A stretch of 43,786 nt of DNA from the NCBI GenBank assembly GCA_024683675.1, contig JAIKYB010000243.1:1-43786 (forward strand). Direction: 5' to 3'. This DNA is from Treponema sp. GTDB taxonomy: Bacteria; Spirochaetota; Spirochaetia; Treponematales; Treponemataceae. The translations under genes and the position numbers were made by a program. Below are positions 1 through 7,812 of this stretch, piece by piece. The notes beneath the pieces were generated by a model. The model had not been told where the DNA came from. It did not search any database and saw only the letters and a program-made list of their open reading frames with translations. Positions within the stretch are counted from its first letter, which is position 1. Each line of letters starts with the position of its first letter.

Positions 1-292
1 ACAAAGACAAGCAATTGATTCTTTTTTTAAGGAGTATGAGGTTTTTGTTACAAAAGCTGAAAAAGCTGCTGATTCAGGAAAACTTAGTGATTTAACAAAG
101 CTTTCTCTTGAGGCTGTAAAATTCACAGAAAAAATTGAAGAATTGGAAGATGTAGATGAATGGACTCTCGCAGATTCAAAAAAATATCTTGATCTATCAA
201 ACAGATATTCAAAGGCTGCGTTAAAGTTATCAGAATCGTCATCAAATATGCTTGATGACTATTCAAGTCTTTTAGACTCTTACGATTTTTAG
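1..292 (+). CDS. Hypothetical helical protein, 3' end only
   Basis: The reading frame is open from base 2 to a TAG at 290-292, giving 96 residues of the C-terminus; the start lies outside the window. The visible part is rich in Lys, Glu, Ser and Leu with no Pro or Cys, and reads as two or three long amphipathic helices (for example around FFKEYEVFVTKAEKAA and LDLSNRYSKAALKL). No catalytic motif is visible. Small lipoprotein-like helical proteins of this kind occur in treponemes and Firmicutes, but I cannot name the family with certainty. A strong intrinsic terminator follows directly, so it ends its own transcription unit. Confidence 0.7.
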   Translation, partial: QRQAIDSFFKEYEVFVTKAEKAADSGKLSDLTKLSLEAVKFTEKIEELEDVDEWTLADSKKYLDLSNRYSKAALKLSESSSNMLDDYSSLLDSYDF

Positions 293-320
293 ATTCTTTA
301 TAAAAAGTTAGTAAGCAAGA

Positions 321-354
321 GGACTGTTCAAAAACAAAGAACAGTCCTTTTTTT
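321..354 (+). terminator. Intrinsic terminator after the partial gene
   Basis: A perfect 9-bp stem (GGACTGTTC at 321-329 with GAACAGTCC at 339-347) and a 9-base A-rich loop are followed by seven T at 348-354. It sits 28 bases after the stop of the upstream plus-strand gene. The T run overlaps the stop codon of the convergent lipoprotein gene. There is no comparable A run on the left, so it works mainly on the plus strand. Confidence 0.9.
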
Positions 355-1114
355 AGTTATTCTCACTACTTGAATCTATTGTAACAGAACCCAGGTAAAG
401 AATATTACTTGGATAACTTGTATAAAGGTAATCTACTCCGACAGCTACAGCAAACATTGCTACATACCATTTGTTTGTTTCAGATACAGTTGTGTAATTT
501 ACATCTTCATCATCACTTTTAGGAACTGCATCATTATCTCCAGTACGGCCAAAATTAAAAGTTTTTTTCTCAGATATATTTCTTACAGGAACAGTCTTAC
601 TTTCTGAATCATATAAATATTCATCATCAGCAAGTATTTTTGCAGAAAACTCTTCCATATCTAAATAATCAGTAAGTCTAATATAAACTCTTTGATTAGT
701 TCCCTTATATGGGATTAAAGGAGATTCTGTAGAATCTTTAACAGCTAAAGGTTTATAAGTATAAGTTGTAATAAGCCTTGTAGAAGCTGTTGTACTGGTA
801 TCATCACTGCTTGCTAAAGATTGAAGTGTTGATACCTGACTTGTCATGGTAGAATAGCTGCTATAAATCTTATAATAAACTTCAGTTCCCTGGAATTTAA
901 GGCCACCATCATTCTCAAAGCCTGATTCGTTTGTAAAAAATTCAAAATAACTTTCACCGTAGTTTGAATTATAATTTGGCTCATGATTAGTATCATAAGG
1001 CGAAGGCAGCACATAATAAACATCCAGACCGCAACCTGAAGTTAAAAATAAAAGGCATAGTCCAACATAAAGAATGATATTTCTTCTTAATGTTCGATAT
1101 GCCTTTAACTTCAT
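353..1114 (-). CDS. Putative lipoprotein, function unknown
   Basis: 253 residues. The N-terminus has basic residues (MKLKAYRTLRRN), a hydrophobic stretch at about 13-25 and a cysteine in LFLTSGCG, which fits the relaxed lipobox of spirochaetes; Cys28 would be lipidated. The mature part starts with GLDVYYVLPSP and is rich in Ser, Thr and Tyr, with no enzyme motif I recognise. It is the last gene of a minus-strand group, 29 bases after the membrane TPR gene. No clear Shine-Dalgarno sequence precedes the ATG, so translation may depend on the upstream gene or on an unusual initiation. The product is probably attached to the periplasmic face of the inner membrane or to the outer membrane. Confidence 0.8.
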   Translation of the reverse strand: MKLKAYRTLRRNIILYVGLCLLFLTSGCGLDVYYVLPSPYDTNHEPNYNSNYGESYFEFFTNESGFENDGGLKFQGTEVYYKIYSSYSTMTSQVSTLQSLASSDDTSTTASTRLITTYTYKPLAVKDSTESPLIPYKGTNQRVYIRLTDYLDMEEFSAKILADDEYLYDSESKTVPVRNISEKKTFNFGRTGDNDAVPKSDDEDVNYTTVSETNKWYVAMFAVAVGVDYLYTSYPSNILYLGSVTIDSSSENN

Positions 1115-1143
1115 ACTTATAAAACTATGCAGAATAGTAAAGG

Positions 1144-1821
1144 TTACTCTGCTTTTCCTTCAATCTGCAAAGTAAGCATTCTTGTTTTTGCAAGCTTAGC
1201 CCAAGAATCATCAGGATTTGAACCATAAAGATCTGAATAAGCTGTAAATGCTTCTGCATATTTGCCTGCACTTTCAAGAGCACGTCCATAGCTGAAAGCA
1301 GCATGTGTTTTCAAAATGAAATCCTTATTATCTGCAGCAAGCTTATAATTAGCAATTGCTTCTTCATTCTGACCAAGTTCTTCATTACATACAGCAAGAT
1401 TATAATAAGCAATAGGTTCAATGTAAGTTTTTGCAGCCTTAGAAGCTGTAGCCTTCCATGCTTCTGCAGATTCAGCATAATTTTTCTGCTGATAAAGCAA
1501 ATCTGCTTTTAACATATTAGCACGAGCACCTACAATTCCACCCTTTGAAGTGTATGCTTCAAGCTTTTCTACTGCATCAATACGTCTTGCTGTAAGCTCA
1601 CTTTCTTCCAAAGAAGCAGAGCTTTCTGTAAGAGTATAAGAAATGTCATCAAGAGCAGTAAGATTTGCAACCTTTGCATTATTGATAACAACTGCAGCAA
1701 TAATATATCCAACAATAGCACAAAGCAAAATGATTAGACATGTAATAAAAATCTTTTTCTTTGATTCAATAAAGCTGTTCAATTTAGAACTTGCTGTCTG
1801 TTTTTCAGTATTTTCAGCCAT
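1144..1821 (-). CDS. Membrane-anchored TPR protein
   Basis: 225 residues. A short polar N-terminus is followed by one transmembrane segment at about 24-46 (FITCLIILLCAIVGYIIAAV), and the rest lies in the periplasm. The C-terminal half carries tetratricopeptide repeats (IEPIAYYNLAVCNEELGQNE, HAAFSYGRALESAGKYAEAF), so it is likely a protein-binding scaffold. The architecture, one N-terminal anchor and then TPRs, is like the YfgM/DUF2133 group, but the sequence is not close enough to assign that name. GAGGT lies 8 bases before the ATG. It is 16 bases downstream of the Fis-type regulator gene and 29 bases upstream of the lipoprotein gene, so the three probably form one transcript. Confidence 0.8.
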   Translation of the reverse strand: MAENTEKQTASSKLNSFIESKKKIFITCLIILLCAIVGYIIAAVVINNAKVANLTALDDISYTLTESSASLEESELTARRIDAVEKLEAYTSKGGIVGARANMLKADLLYQQKNYAESAEAWKATASKAAKTYIEPIAYYNLAVCNEELGQNEEAIANYKLAADNKDFILKTHAAFSYGRALESAGKYAEAFTAYSDLYGSNPDDSWAKLAKTRMLTLQIEGKAE

Positions 1822-1837
1822 TTTTTTTACCTCATTT

Positions 1838-2740
1838 CTATTTTCTGCGGATCTGTAATTCGTTCATCAATCTTATCACATAAGTCCGCTGAATTCCTAG
1901 TACTCGGGCAGTTTTAGTCTGGTTCCACCCATTTTCCTCAAGAATCTTTATTAAATACTCCTTCTTAAAAGTATCTAATGCATTCTTTAAGGATTTATCC
2001 TGCAAATCTACTTCAGTAACATTTTTTATAGCGGAATCTGCTGCACTAAATCCTAAATCTGAAGATTTAATAACAGGAGGATTTCCTACAATAAATGCCC
2101 TCTGTATTGCATTAAAAAGTTCATCTACATTTCCCTGCCAGAAATTATTTTCTAGAGCAGCTAATGCAGAATCTGAGAACTGAGTAAAGCCATAACCTGA
2201 TTTCTTACAGAAGGCTTCTCTACAGCTCTGTGCAATAGGAATTATATCTTCTTTTCTTTGTCTTAAGGGTATAACATTTAGAACAACCGCATTAAGTCTG
2301 TAATATAATTCAGAAGAAAATTCCCCTGCAGCAACCTTGGCATCCAAGGAAGTTTCGGTTGAAGTTATAAGCTTTATTTGAGCATTTTTTTGAGCAAAAT
2401 CCTTTATAAGTTTTAAAAGCCTTTCCTGAGCTTCAGCAGATAATTGATCTACAAAACTTATAAATAAAGTAACCTTTTGATTATAAGAAGAAAGCTTTTC
2501 TACAGTTTCAAAAGATTCCAGAATCTGAAAGTATGTGAAAGCCTTGCAATTTATTTCAAAAAAGTATCCGAAATTTTTAACTGCCTCAAAATGAATATGC
2601 TGGGCAATTAATCTTTTTCCAGTTCCCCTTTCTCCAACAAGTAATACAGAAGCATTATTTGAAGAAAGTGTTGGCAACAAGGATTTAATTTCTTTTACAA
2701 AGTTACTGTTTCCTACAAAAGGAGCTAAATTCTTACTCAT
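1838..2740 (-). CDS. Degenerate sigma54-activator-like AAA+ protein with Fis-type HTH
   Basis: 300 residues from the ATG at 2740. The frame stays open 29 codons further upstream, but that part lies in an intrinsic terminator hairpin, so I reject it. The order of elements is that of the central and DNA-binding domains of an NtrC-class activator: Walker A GERGTGKR at 36-43, a late YYRLN / PLRQRKEDI section, and a C-terminal Fis-type helix-turn-helix (NGWNQTKTARVLGIQRTYVI). Key functions are missing. The GAFTGA loop that contacts sigma54 is absent, the Walker B aspartate-glutamate is replaced (LFISFVD), and the sensor II arginine of the GNVREL motif is aspartate (GNVDEL). There is no receiver domain. 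It therefore probably binds DNA without driving sigma54 open-complex formation. TTTAGG lies just before the start. Confidence 0.8.
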   Translation of the reverse strand: MSKNLAPFVGNSNFVKEIKSLLPTLSSNNASVLLVGERGTGKRLIAQHIHFEAVKNFGYFFEINCKAFTYFQILESFETVEKLSSYNQKVTLFISFVDQLSAEAQERLLKLIKDFAQKNAQIKLITSTETSLDAKVAAGEFSSELYYRLNAVVLNVIPLRQRKEDIIPIAQSCREAFCKKSGYGFTQFSDSALAALENNFWQGNVDELFNAIQRAFIVGNPPVIKSSDLGFSAADSAIKNVTEVDLQDKSLKNALDTFKKEYLIKILEENGWNQTKTARVLGIQRTYVIRLMNELQIRRK

Positions 2741-2751
2741 CCAACCTAAAT

Positions 2752-2792
2752 AAAACGCATTGCCTGCCCTTTCAAACATGCAATGCGTTTTT
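2752..2792 (-). terminator. Intrinsic terminator / possible attenuator between rpsA and the regulator gene
   Basis: A 12-bp perfect stem (AAAACGCATTGC at 2752-2763 with its complement at 2780-2791) has a 16-base loop. Read on the minus strand it ends in TTTTATTT and lies 11 bases before the ATG of the AAA+/Fis gene. It should end the rpsA transcript. Because an extended -10 element lies directly upstream (2802-2810), it would also form in the leader of any transcript starting there. Confidence 0.8.
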
Positions 2793-2801
2793 AAGAAAAA
2801 T

Positions 2802-2810
2802 AGTATAACA
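2802..2810 (-). promoter_or_regulatory. Extended -10 element upstream of the regulator gene
   Basis: On the minus strand the bases read TGTTATACT, a TGN-TATACT extended -10, with no good -35 at 16-18 bp. A small perfect hairpin (CTGGTGG, four-base loop, CCACCAG; 2813-2830) lies just upstream, directly after the rpsA stop. A start near 2796 would give a leader that is almost entirely the terminator hairpin. Confidence 0.4.
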
Positions 2811-2837
2811 ATCTGGTGGAAAACCACCAGAAGTCAA

Positions 2838-4547
2838 TTAGTCATTTTTCTGCGACTTAATCATATCACCAAGAGTGTATGCTCCATCGCTATCATCATT
2901 TGCGCTTGACATGTACTGAGAGATTTCATCGCGCTGCTGCTTTCTCTTATACTCACGTACAGAGAATGCAACCTGCTCTTTCTCTACTTTTACATCAACT
3001 ACAAACACATTGATTTTATCTCCAACCTTATACTTTGCAACTGCTTCCTCAAAAGGAACTTCCTTGTCATCGCTAAGATTAGATTTATTTACAAGTCCTT
3101 CAATTCCGTTTGGTGCCTTTACAAAGATACCAAAATCAGTAATTGAAGTAATTTCTCCTTCAAGAGTTGAACCTGGCTTATATTCTTCTGCAAATGCCTT
3201 CCAAGGATCGTCAGTAAGCTGCTTCATACCAATCTTGATACGACGAGCTTCTGTATCACATTCAAGGATTACAGCTTCAATTTCCTGATCTACAGAAAGT
3301 TCACTACCTGGGTGCTTAACCTTCTTTGTCCAAGAAATGTCATCAGCATGAAGGAATCCATCAATTCCATCTTCAAGTGAAACAAATGCACCAATATTTG
3401 TGATTTTTACAACTTTTCCAGAAACTTTCTTTCCTACAGGGTACTTTTCAGCAATTGTATCCCAAGGATTATCTGTAGCCTGTTTGAATCCAAGAGAAAC
3501 ACGACCAGCCTGGATATCATATCCAAGAATCATTGCTTCTACTTCCTGTCCAACAGAAACCATATCAGATGGCTTGTTTACTTTCTTTGTCCAAGAGAAC
3601 TCAGAAATATGTACAAGACCTTCAATTCCTTCTTCGAGTTCAACAAAAGCTCCAAATTCTGTAAGCTTTGTTACCTTACCCTTTACAATATCATTTACAT
3701 GATACTTTTCTTCAAAGTGAATCCAAGGATCCTCAGAGAAGTGCTTAAGAGAAAGATTAATTCTCTTTTCTGCTGGGTCAAGGCGGATAACCTTAAGCTC
3801 AATTTCCTGTCCTTTCTTTACGAAATCTTTAGGACGAGCTACGTGTCCCCAGCTCATATCATTAATATGAAGAAGACCATCAAATCCACCCAAATCGATG
3901 AATGCACCGAAACTTGTGAAAGATTTTACAGTTCCTTTTACAGTGTCACCAATCTGAACTGAATTGAAGAAAGCATCACGCTTTGTGTCAATCTGCTCTT
4001 CAAGATATTTGCGGCGGTTAACAACCGGGTTGAGCTTGCTGTCTGAATAAAGACGCTCAATATAGAACTTAGACTTAAGTCCAAGAAGTTCTTCTGGCTT
4101 TTCGATTTTTTCTGCATCAGCCTGACTAATAGGAAGGAATGCGGCACGTTCGATTCCTAAATCAACTTCGTATCCGCTCTTCACAAGCTTAGTAATCTTT
4201 CCGTCTACTGGAGTCTTATCTTTCCAGGCTGACTGAATCTCTTTCAAATAGCGCTTTGAATCAGCTTTTCTCTTTGAAAGTACAGGTCCGTTAGGATTAT
4301 GACCTGTCAACAATGACTGAACCTTATCCCCTATCTTTGGCAGTTCATCTGCAAACTCCTCTACAGGGATTAAACCTTCTGACTTATCACCGATATCAAC
4401 ATAAACGTAGTCATCTGTAACCTGAACAACTGTTCCTTCTACCAACTGACCAGCCTGTGGTGCGGCAAAGTCGTATGCGTCTAACTGTGTCTCGAAATTG
4501 CTCATGGAGTTCTGAGCTTCTTCCTTTTCCACTTCCATTTCTTCCAT
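2838..4547 (-). CDS. rpsA: 30S ribosomal protein S1
   Basis: 569 residues, the usual length for a six-repeat S1. Six S1/OB motifs can be read in order. The first two are divergent ribosome-binding ones (GTVVQVTDDYVYVDIGDKSE and GKITKLVKSGYEVDLGIERA). Four canonical RNA-binding ones follow (for example GTVKSFTSFGAFIDLGGFDG and GKVTKLTEFGAFVELEEGIE). S1 brings mRNA to the 30S subunit, which matters especially for messages with weak or no Shine-Dalgarno sequence, as several genes here appear to have. The N-terminus (about 35 residues) is acidic. AAGG lies 8 bases before the ATG. cmk ends 15 bases upstream, the classical cmk-rpsA pair, and a terminator follows the gene. Confidence 0.97.
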   Translation of the reverse strand: MEEMEVEKEEAQNSMSNFETQLDAYDFAAPQAGQLVEGTVVQVTDDYVYVDIGDKSEGLIPVEEFADELPKIGDKVQSLLTGHNPNGPVLSKRKADSKRYLKEIQSAWKDKTPVDGKITKLVKSGYEVDLGIERAAFLPISQADAEKIEKPEELLGLKSKFYIERLYSDSKLNPVVNRRKYLEEQIDTKRDAFFNSVQIGDTVKGTVKSFTSFGAFIDLGGFDGLLHINDMSWGHVARPKDFVKKGQEIELKVIRLDPAEKRINLSLKHFSEDPWIHFEEKYHVNDIVKGKVTKLTEFGAFVELEEGIEGLVHISEFSWTKKVNKPSDMVSVGQEVEAMILGYDIQAGRVSLGFKQATDNPWDTIAEKYPVGKKVSGKVVKITNIGAFVSLEDGIDGFLHADDISWTKKVKHPGSELSVDQEIEAVILECDTEARRIKIGMKQLTDDPWKAFAEEYKPGSTLEGEITSITDFGIFVKAPNGIEGLVNKSNLSDDKEVPFEEAVAKYKVGDKINVFVVDVKVEKEQVAFSVREYKRKQQRDEISQYMSSANDDSDGAYTLGDMIKSQKND

Positions 4548-4562
4548 TCTGAAACCTTTTAA

Positions 4563-5195
4563 TTATGAAATTTGTTTTAATATTATCTCACAAACATTGT
4601 CTATCGTCAAGTTAGAAGTATCAATATATAAGGCATCAGGTGCAATTTTCAAGGCTCCTTCCTTCTTATTTTTATCAATTTCATCCCTTTCTTCTATCGA
4701 ACGTTTGATTTCTTCCAATGTCATATTACTAACACCCTGGTCAAAGCGTCTTTTAGCTCTAACTTCAGCACTAGCATCCAGATAAACCTTGTATTCCGCA
4801 TTTGGGAATACAACCGTTGTCATATCTCTTCCTTCACATACAATACTAAGAGATTTAGTGATTTCCCGCATAAGTTCGTTTACATAATGTCTCAAAGGAA
4901 TTACAGCACTAACCTGAGCGACATTTTTTGCTACCCTGTCGTCATGAAGGTGCTGGGTAATATCACTACCATTTAAAATAAAATGACTGTCCTTAGTATA
5001 TTCAAGCTTCTGCTGACGACAAAAGTCCACAACCTTTGCTTCATCAGAATAATCAATTCCGGCATCAAGCAGGGCTATAGTAAAACTTCTGTAAAAACCG
5101 CCACTATTCAAAAAAGTAATCTTAAGTTTTTCAGCTAAAATTGAAGCTATAGTGCTCTTTCCTGTGCCTGCTGGTCCATCTATTGCAATTATCAT
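4563..5195 (-). CDS. cmk: Cytidylate kinase
   Basis: 210 residues, slightly short for the family. It phosphorylates CMP and dCMP with ATP in the cytoplasm. The P-loop GPAGTGKS is at 7-14, followed by the nucleoside-binding start LNSGGFYRSF, where the usual (S/T)GxxYR motif is recognisable. EGRDMTTVVFP is the conserved CMP-binding segment and KRRFDQGV the lid region. The gene starts with ATG after AAAGGGG and lies between the pseudouridine synthase gene (19 bases upstream) and rpsA, so it is part of the long minus-strand run from rpe. Confidence 0.96.
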   Translation of the reverse strand: MIIAIDGPAGTGKSTIASILAEKLKITFLNSGGFYRSFTIALLDAGIDYSDEAKVVDFCRQQKLEYTKDSHFILNGSDITQHLHDDRVAKNVAQVSAVIPLRHYVNELMREITKSLSIVCEGRDMTTVVFPNAEYKVYLDASAEVRAKRRFDQGVSNMTLEEIKRSIEERDEIDKNKKEGALKIAPDALYIDTSNLTIDNVCEIILKQIS

Positions 5196-5214
5196 ATTTA
5201 CCCCTTTAATAGCC

Positions 5215-5937
5215 TTATTGTTTACAAAGCTGTAATAAGCCCTGCACTTCTCTTTCTGTAAGATCCCTGAATTGACCGGGTTTTAAATCATCAAGACGAA
5301 GATTTCCTATACGAACGCGAACAAGAGATTTTGTTCCTATGTTTTCACTTTCCAAAACAGTTCTGATTTCACGGTTTTTACCTTCAATCAAAACAATTTT
5401 TACTTTTCTTGCTTTAAGAATTTCGCATCGCTTACATTTATAGAAGCTTTCGTCTACACGAATACCTTTTTCAAATTTTGCAGGAAAATCCTCTGGAATA
5501 TCCTGACTAGTTTCTACTATATATTCTTTTTCTAATTGGCTGGAAGGATGAGAAAGGATTTTTGCAAAAGAACCATCATTTGTAAATAAAATCATTCCTT
5601 TGCTGTACATATCCAGGCGGCCTACATTATATAAACGTTCTTTGTAGGCATCCTTTAATAAATCTGCAGCAACCTGTCGTCCCTTTTCATCCGAAGAAGA
5701 ACAGACAAAGCCTGCAGGCTTATTTAACAATACATATCGTTTTTTTTCTTCAAGAAAAACCTGATTTCCATCAACTGTAACAGTATCTTTTTCAGTTACC
5801 TTTGTACCTAATGCAGTTACAACATTTCCATTTACAGCAACACGTCCATCTAAAATTATCTGTTCACTGGCACGTCTGCTAGCAACACCGCAATGTGCAA
5901 GAAATGCCTGAAGACGTATTTCTTCTTTATCGGGCAA
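5215..5937 (-). CDS. rluB: rRNA large-subunit pseudouridine synthase, RluB/RsuA family
   Basis: 240 residues from a TTG at 5937, which I chose because AGAGAGG lies seven bases before it and the product then begins right at the S4 RNA-binding domain (EEIRLQAFLAHCGVASRR). The longest open frame starts at 5985 inside scpB and has no ribosome-binding site. After the S4 domain comes the synthase domain, with the catalytic aspartate in YNVGRLDMYSKGMILFTNDG and the later IEGKNREIR motif. The family isomerises a uridine in rRNA; the sequence fits RluB (23S U2605 region) better than RsuA, but the target is inferred. The start overlaps the scpB stop by 11 bases, which indicates translational coupling. 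Confidence 0.88.
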   Translation of the reverse strand: MPDKEEIRLQAFLAHCGVASRRASEQIILDGRVAVNGNVVTALGTKVTEKDTVTVDGNQVFLEEKKRYVLLNKPAGFVCSSSDEKGRQVAADLLKDAYKERLYNVGRLDMYSKGMILFTNDGSFAKILSHPSSQLEKEYIVETSQDIPEDFPAKFEKGIRVDESFYKCKRCEILKARKVKIVLIEGKNREIRTVLESENIGTKSLVRVRIGNLRLDDLKPGQFRDLTEREVQGLLQLCKQ

Positions 5938-6466
5938 GTTCGAACCTCTCTTGTTCATCTTCATCAAGTTTAGGCAATTCTGCAATAGAATTCAAGCGGA
6001 AGAGCTTAAGAAATTCCTTTGTTGTACCAAATAAGGTTGGTCGTCCAGGAGCTTCCTTTTTGCCAACTTCCTTGATGAGATTTCTTTCAACAAGAAGACG
6101 AATCATATTATCAACACCAACCCCGCGAATCTGTTCAATTTCGGCACGAGTAATTGGCTGTGAATAGGCAATAATTGCAAGAGTTTCCATAGCAGATTTT
6201 GAAAGACGCCCTTCTCTCTTAGAACCATAAAATTCCTTCAAAACCTCCCAGTATTCTTTTTTAGGAGTAAGACACCAGCCTCCGGTAATCATTGAAAGTT
6301 CTATGCCACTATCTTCCTGATTATATTTTTCTTTTAAATTATCAAGACATTTAGCAACAACTTCTTCTGATAACTGGGCCTTATTTGAGAGAACTTTTTC
6401 GGTCAGAGGTTCACTTTCCAAAAACAAAATGGCCTCTACAAGTGCAGTTTCTTTATTAAAATCCAT
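5927..6466 (-). CDS. scpB: Segregation and condensation protein B
   Basis: 179 residues. ScpB is the winged-helix kleite-type subunit that, with ScpA and SMC, forms the bacterial condensin. The N-terminal wing segment begins with LVEAILFLESEPLT, which is typical. The second winged helix contains the family signature SKSAMETLAIIAYSQPITRAEIEQIRGV and then LIKEVGKKEAPGRPTLFGTT (both characteristic; quoted in part). It lies 20 bases downstream of scpA and overlaps the start of the pseudouridine synthase gene. The order scpA-scpB-rluB is widely conserved in bacteria. Confidence 0.96.
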   Translation of the reverse strand: MDFNKETALVEAILFLESEPLTEKVLSNKAQLSEEVVAKCLDNLKEKYNQEDSGIELSMITGGWCLTPKKEYWEVLKEFYGSKREGRLSKSAMETLAIIAYSQPITRAEIEQIRGVGVDNMIRLLVERNLIKEVGKKEAPGRPTLFGTTKEFLKLFRLNSIAELPKLDEDEQERFELAR

Positions 6467-6486
6467 AAATCTACAAATCCTCTTTT

Positions 6487-7281
6487 TTAATTACTGGTTA
6501 AATCTTCCTCTGAAGGAACATAACCGTCACTATCTTCTCTGCTACAGATTTTTATATCTCCAAAAAGTTTATTCTGAAGAATTCTAATCATTCTAAACTT
6601 TACAGCCTCAAGAATTGCCATAAATGCGCAAATTACATCCATTTCATTTCCGGGCCTTGTAAGCAAATCTGTAAACATACATTCTTTTTTATCTTCCAGA
6701 AGCTCATTCATGAGGGTAATTTTTTCATTTACCGAAATTTCCTCATACATGTTCAAAATCTTTTCATTTGAATACTGACTCATTATAGATTTGAACATGC
6801 TTTGCATTTGCTGCAAAAGCTCCCAGGTATCAACTTCTTCCCACATATTTTCGGAATCATCAAAAGGAAGCACTCTCTGAATCTTTTTGCGTTCAAAATT
6901 CCATTCAGAATTGTCTTCCTGATCTTCCATAAGGGAAGTCAGCTTCTTAAATTTCTGGTATTCAATAAGTTTATCTACAAGCTCACGTCGAGGGTCTTCT
7001 TCATCGTCGTCATCATAGGCAACCTCGACAGGCAAGAGCATTCTACTTTTTATATAAATTAATTTGGCAGCCCAACTATAAAATTCAGAAAGATCGCCTA
7101 AATCTGTCTGTACTGCATAATCTAGATATTCAAGATACTGCTCTGTAATCTGGGCGATTGGAATATCGTAAATATTTACTTTACTTTCACGAATAAGAGC
7201 CCAAAGTAAATCTAGAGGTCCTTCAAATTCACCCGCTTTATAAGCATGTTTTGTTGCTACAGTTGTCTGTTCCATTTCCAT
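6487..7281 (-). CDS. scpA: Segregation and condensation protein A (kleisin)
   Basis: 264 residues from ATG 7281. A GTG at 7293 and an ATG at 7275 are alternatives; AGG lies directly before 7281 and GTAGGTGGG further up. ScpA is the kleisin that bridges the SMC heads and recruits ScpB. The N-terminal signature is clear (FEGPLDLLWALIRESKVNIYDIPIAQIT), as is the helix with YIKSRMLLP. The C-terminal winged helix is present but shorter and less conserved. The middle is rich in acidic residues. The start lies inside the 3' end of folK (44-base overlap), so the two are probably co-translated. Confidence 0.93.
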   Translation of the reverse strand: MEMEQTTVATKHAYKAGEFEGPLDLLWALIRESKVNIYDIPIAQITEQYLEYLDYAVQTDLGDLSEFYSWAAKLIYIKSRMLLPVEVAYDDDDEEDPRRELVDKLIEYQKFKKLTSLMEDQEDNSEWNFERKKIQRVLPFDDSENMWEEVDTWELLQQMQSMFKSIMSQYSNEKILNMYEEISVNEKITLMNELLEDKKECMFTDLLTRPGNEMDVICAFMAILEAVKFRMIRILQNKLFGDIKICSREDSDGYVPSEEDLTSN

Positions 7282-7801
7282 CCTGGCACCCACCTACTTT
7301 TACAATTCCGTCTGCACCGCCCTCTGCGGTAATTTTATCAAGACAGGATATGTATTTTCTTCTTATTAAAACATCGGCAGAATTTGTCAAAATCTCAAGA
7401 GCTGGAATAAGAACAAATGCTCTTTCTTGCATTCTAGGATGTGGAATTTGCAGTTGAGGATGATTTATACTTTCATCCCCAAAAAGTTCTATATCAATAT
7501 CCAGACTTCTAGGCCCAAAACGGATTTCTTTTGAACGGTCGCGGCCATATTTGGCTTCAATTTGATTTATGGTTTTCAAAAAAAGAAAGGGATCCGAATC
7601 ATCGGCTACATAACCAAGGGCCGCCATATTGTAAAAGTCTTCCTGATCTTCTACATACATTGCCTTAGTTTTGTAGACCGATGAAAATGAAGGGTCAACT
7701 AAATGTCTGGTTAATTCCTGCTGAGCACAGGAAAGAATTTCCAAAGGTGTTTTATCATTAAACGCTCTGTTTGAACCTAAACCTAATAAAACACGCTTCA
7801 T
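7238..7801 (-). CDS. folK: 2-amino-4-hydroxy-6-hydroxymethyldihydropteridine pyrophosphokinase
   Basis: 187 residues. HPPK transfers pyrophosphate from ATP to the pterin in folate synthesis. Seen directly: LGLGSN at the N-terminus, the acidic FGPRSLDIDIELFGD motif that binds two magnesium ions, and HPRMQERAFVLIP. The C-terminal 30 residues beyond the HPPK fold include three cysteines and overlap scpA; they could be an unstructured tail. AGGA lies nine bases before the ATG. It starts 11 bases after recA ends. No other folate genes are nearby, so folK is here because of operon position, not pathway clustering. Confidence 0.95.
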   Translation of the reverse strand: MKRVLLGLGSNRAFNDKTPLEILSCAQQELTRHLVDPSFSSVYKTKAMYVEDQEDFYNMAALGYVADDSDPFLFLKTINQIEAKYGRDRSKEIRFGPRSLDIDIELFGDESINHPQLQIPHPRMQERAFVLIPALEILTNSADVLIRRKYISCLDKITAEGGADGIVKVGGCQDGNGTDNCSNKTCL

Positions 7802-7812
7802 ACAATTACATC

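Noticed and set aside
2741-2827. 29-codon N-terminal extension of the AAA+/Fis regulator
   Set aside because: It would be encoded in a terminator hairpin and lacks a ribosome-binding site; the ATG at 2740 has one.
3010-3962. Plus-strand open frames antisense to rpsA
   Set aside because: Shadow frames of the S1 repeats with no ribosome-binding site or family features.
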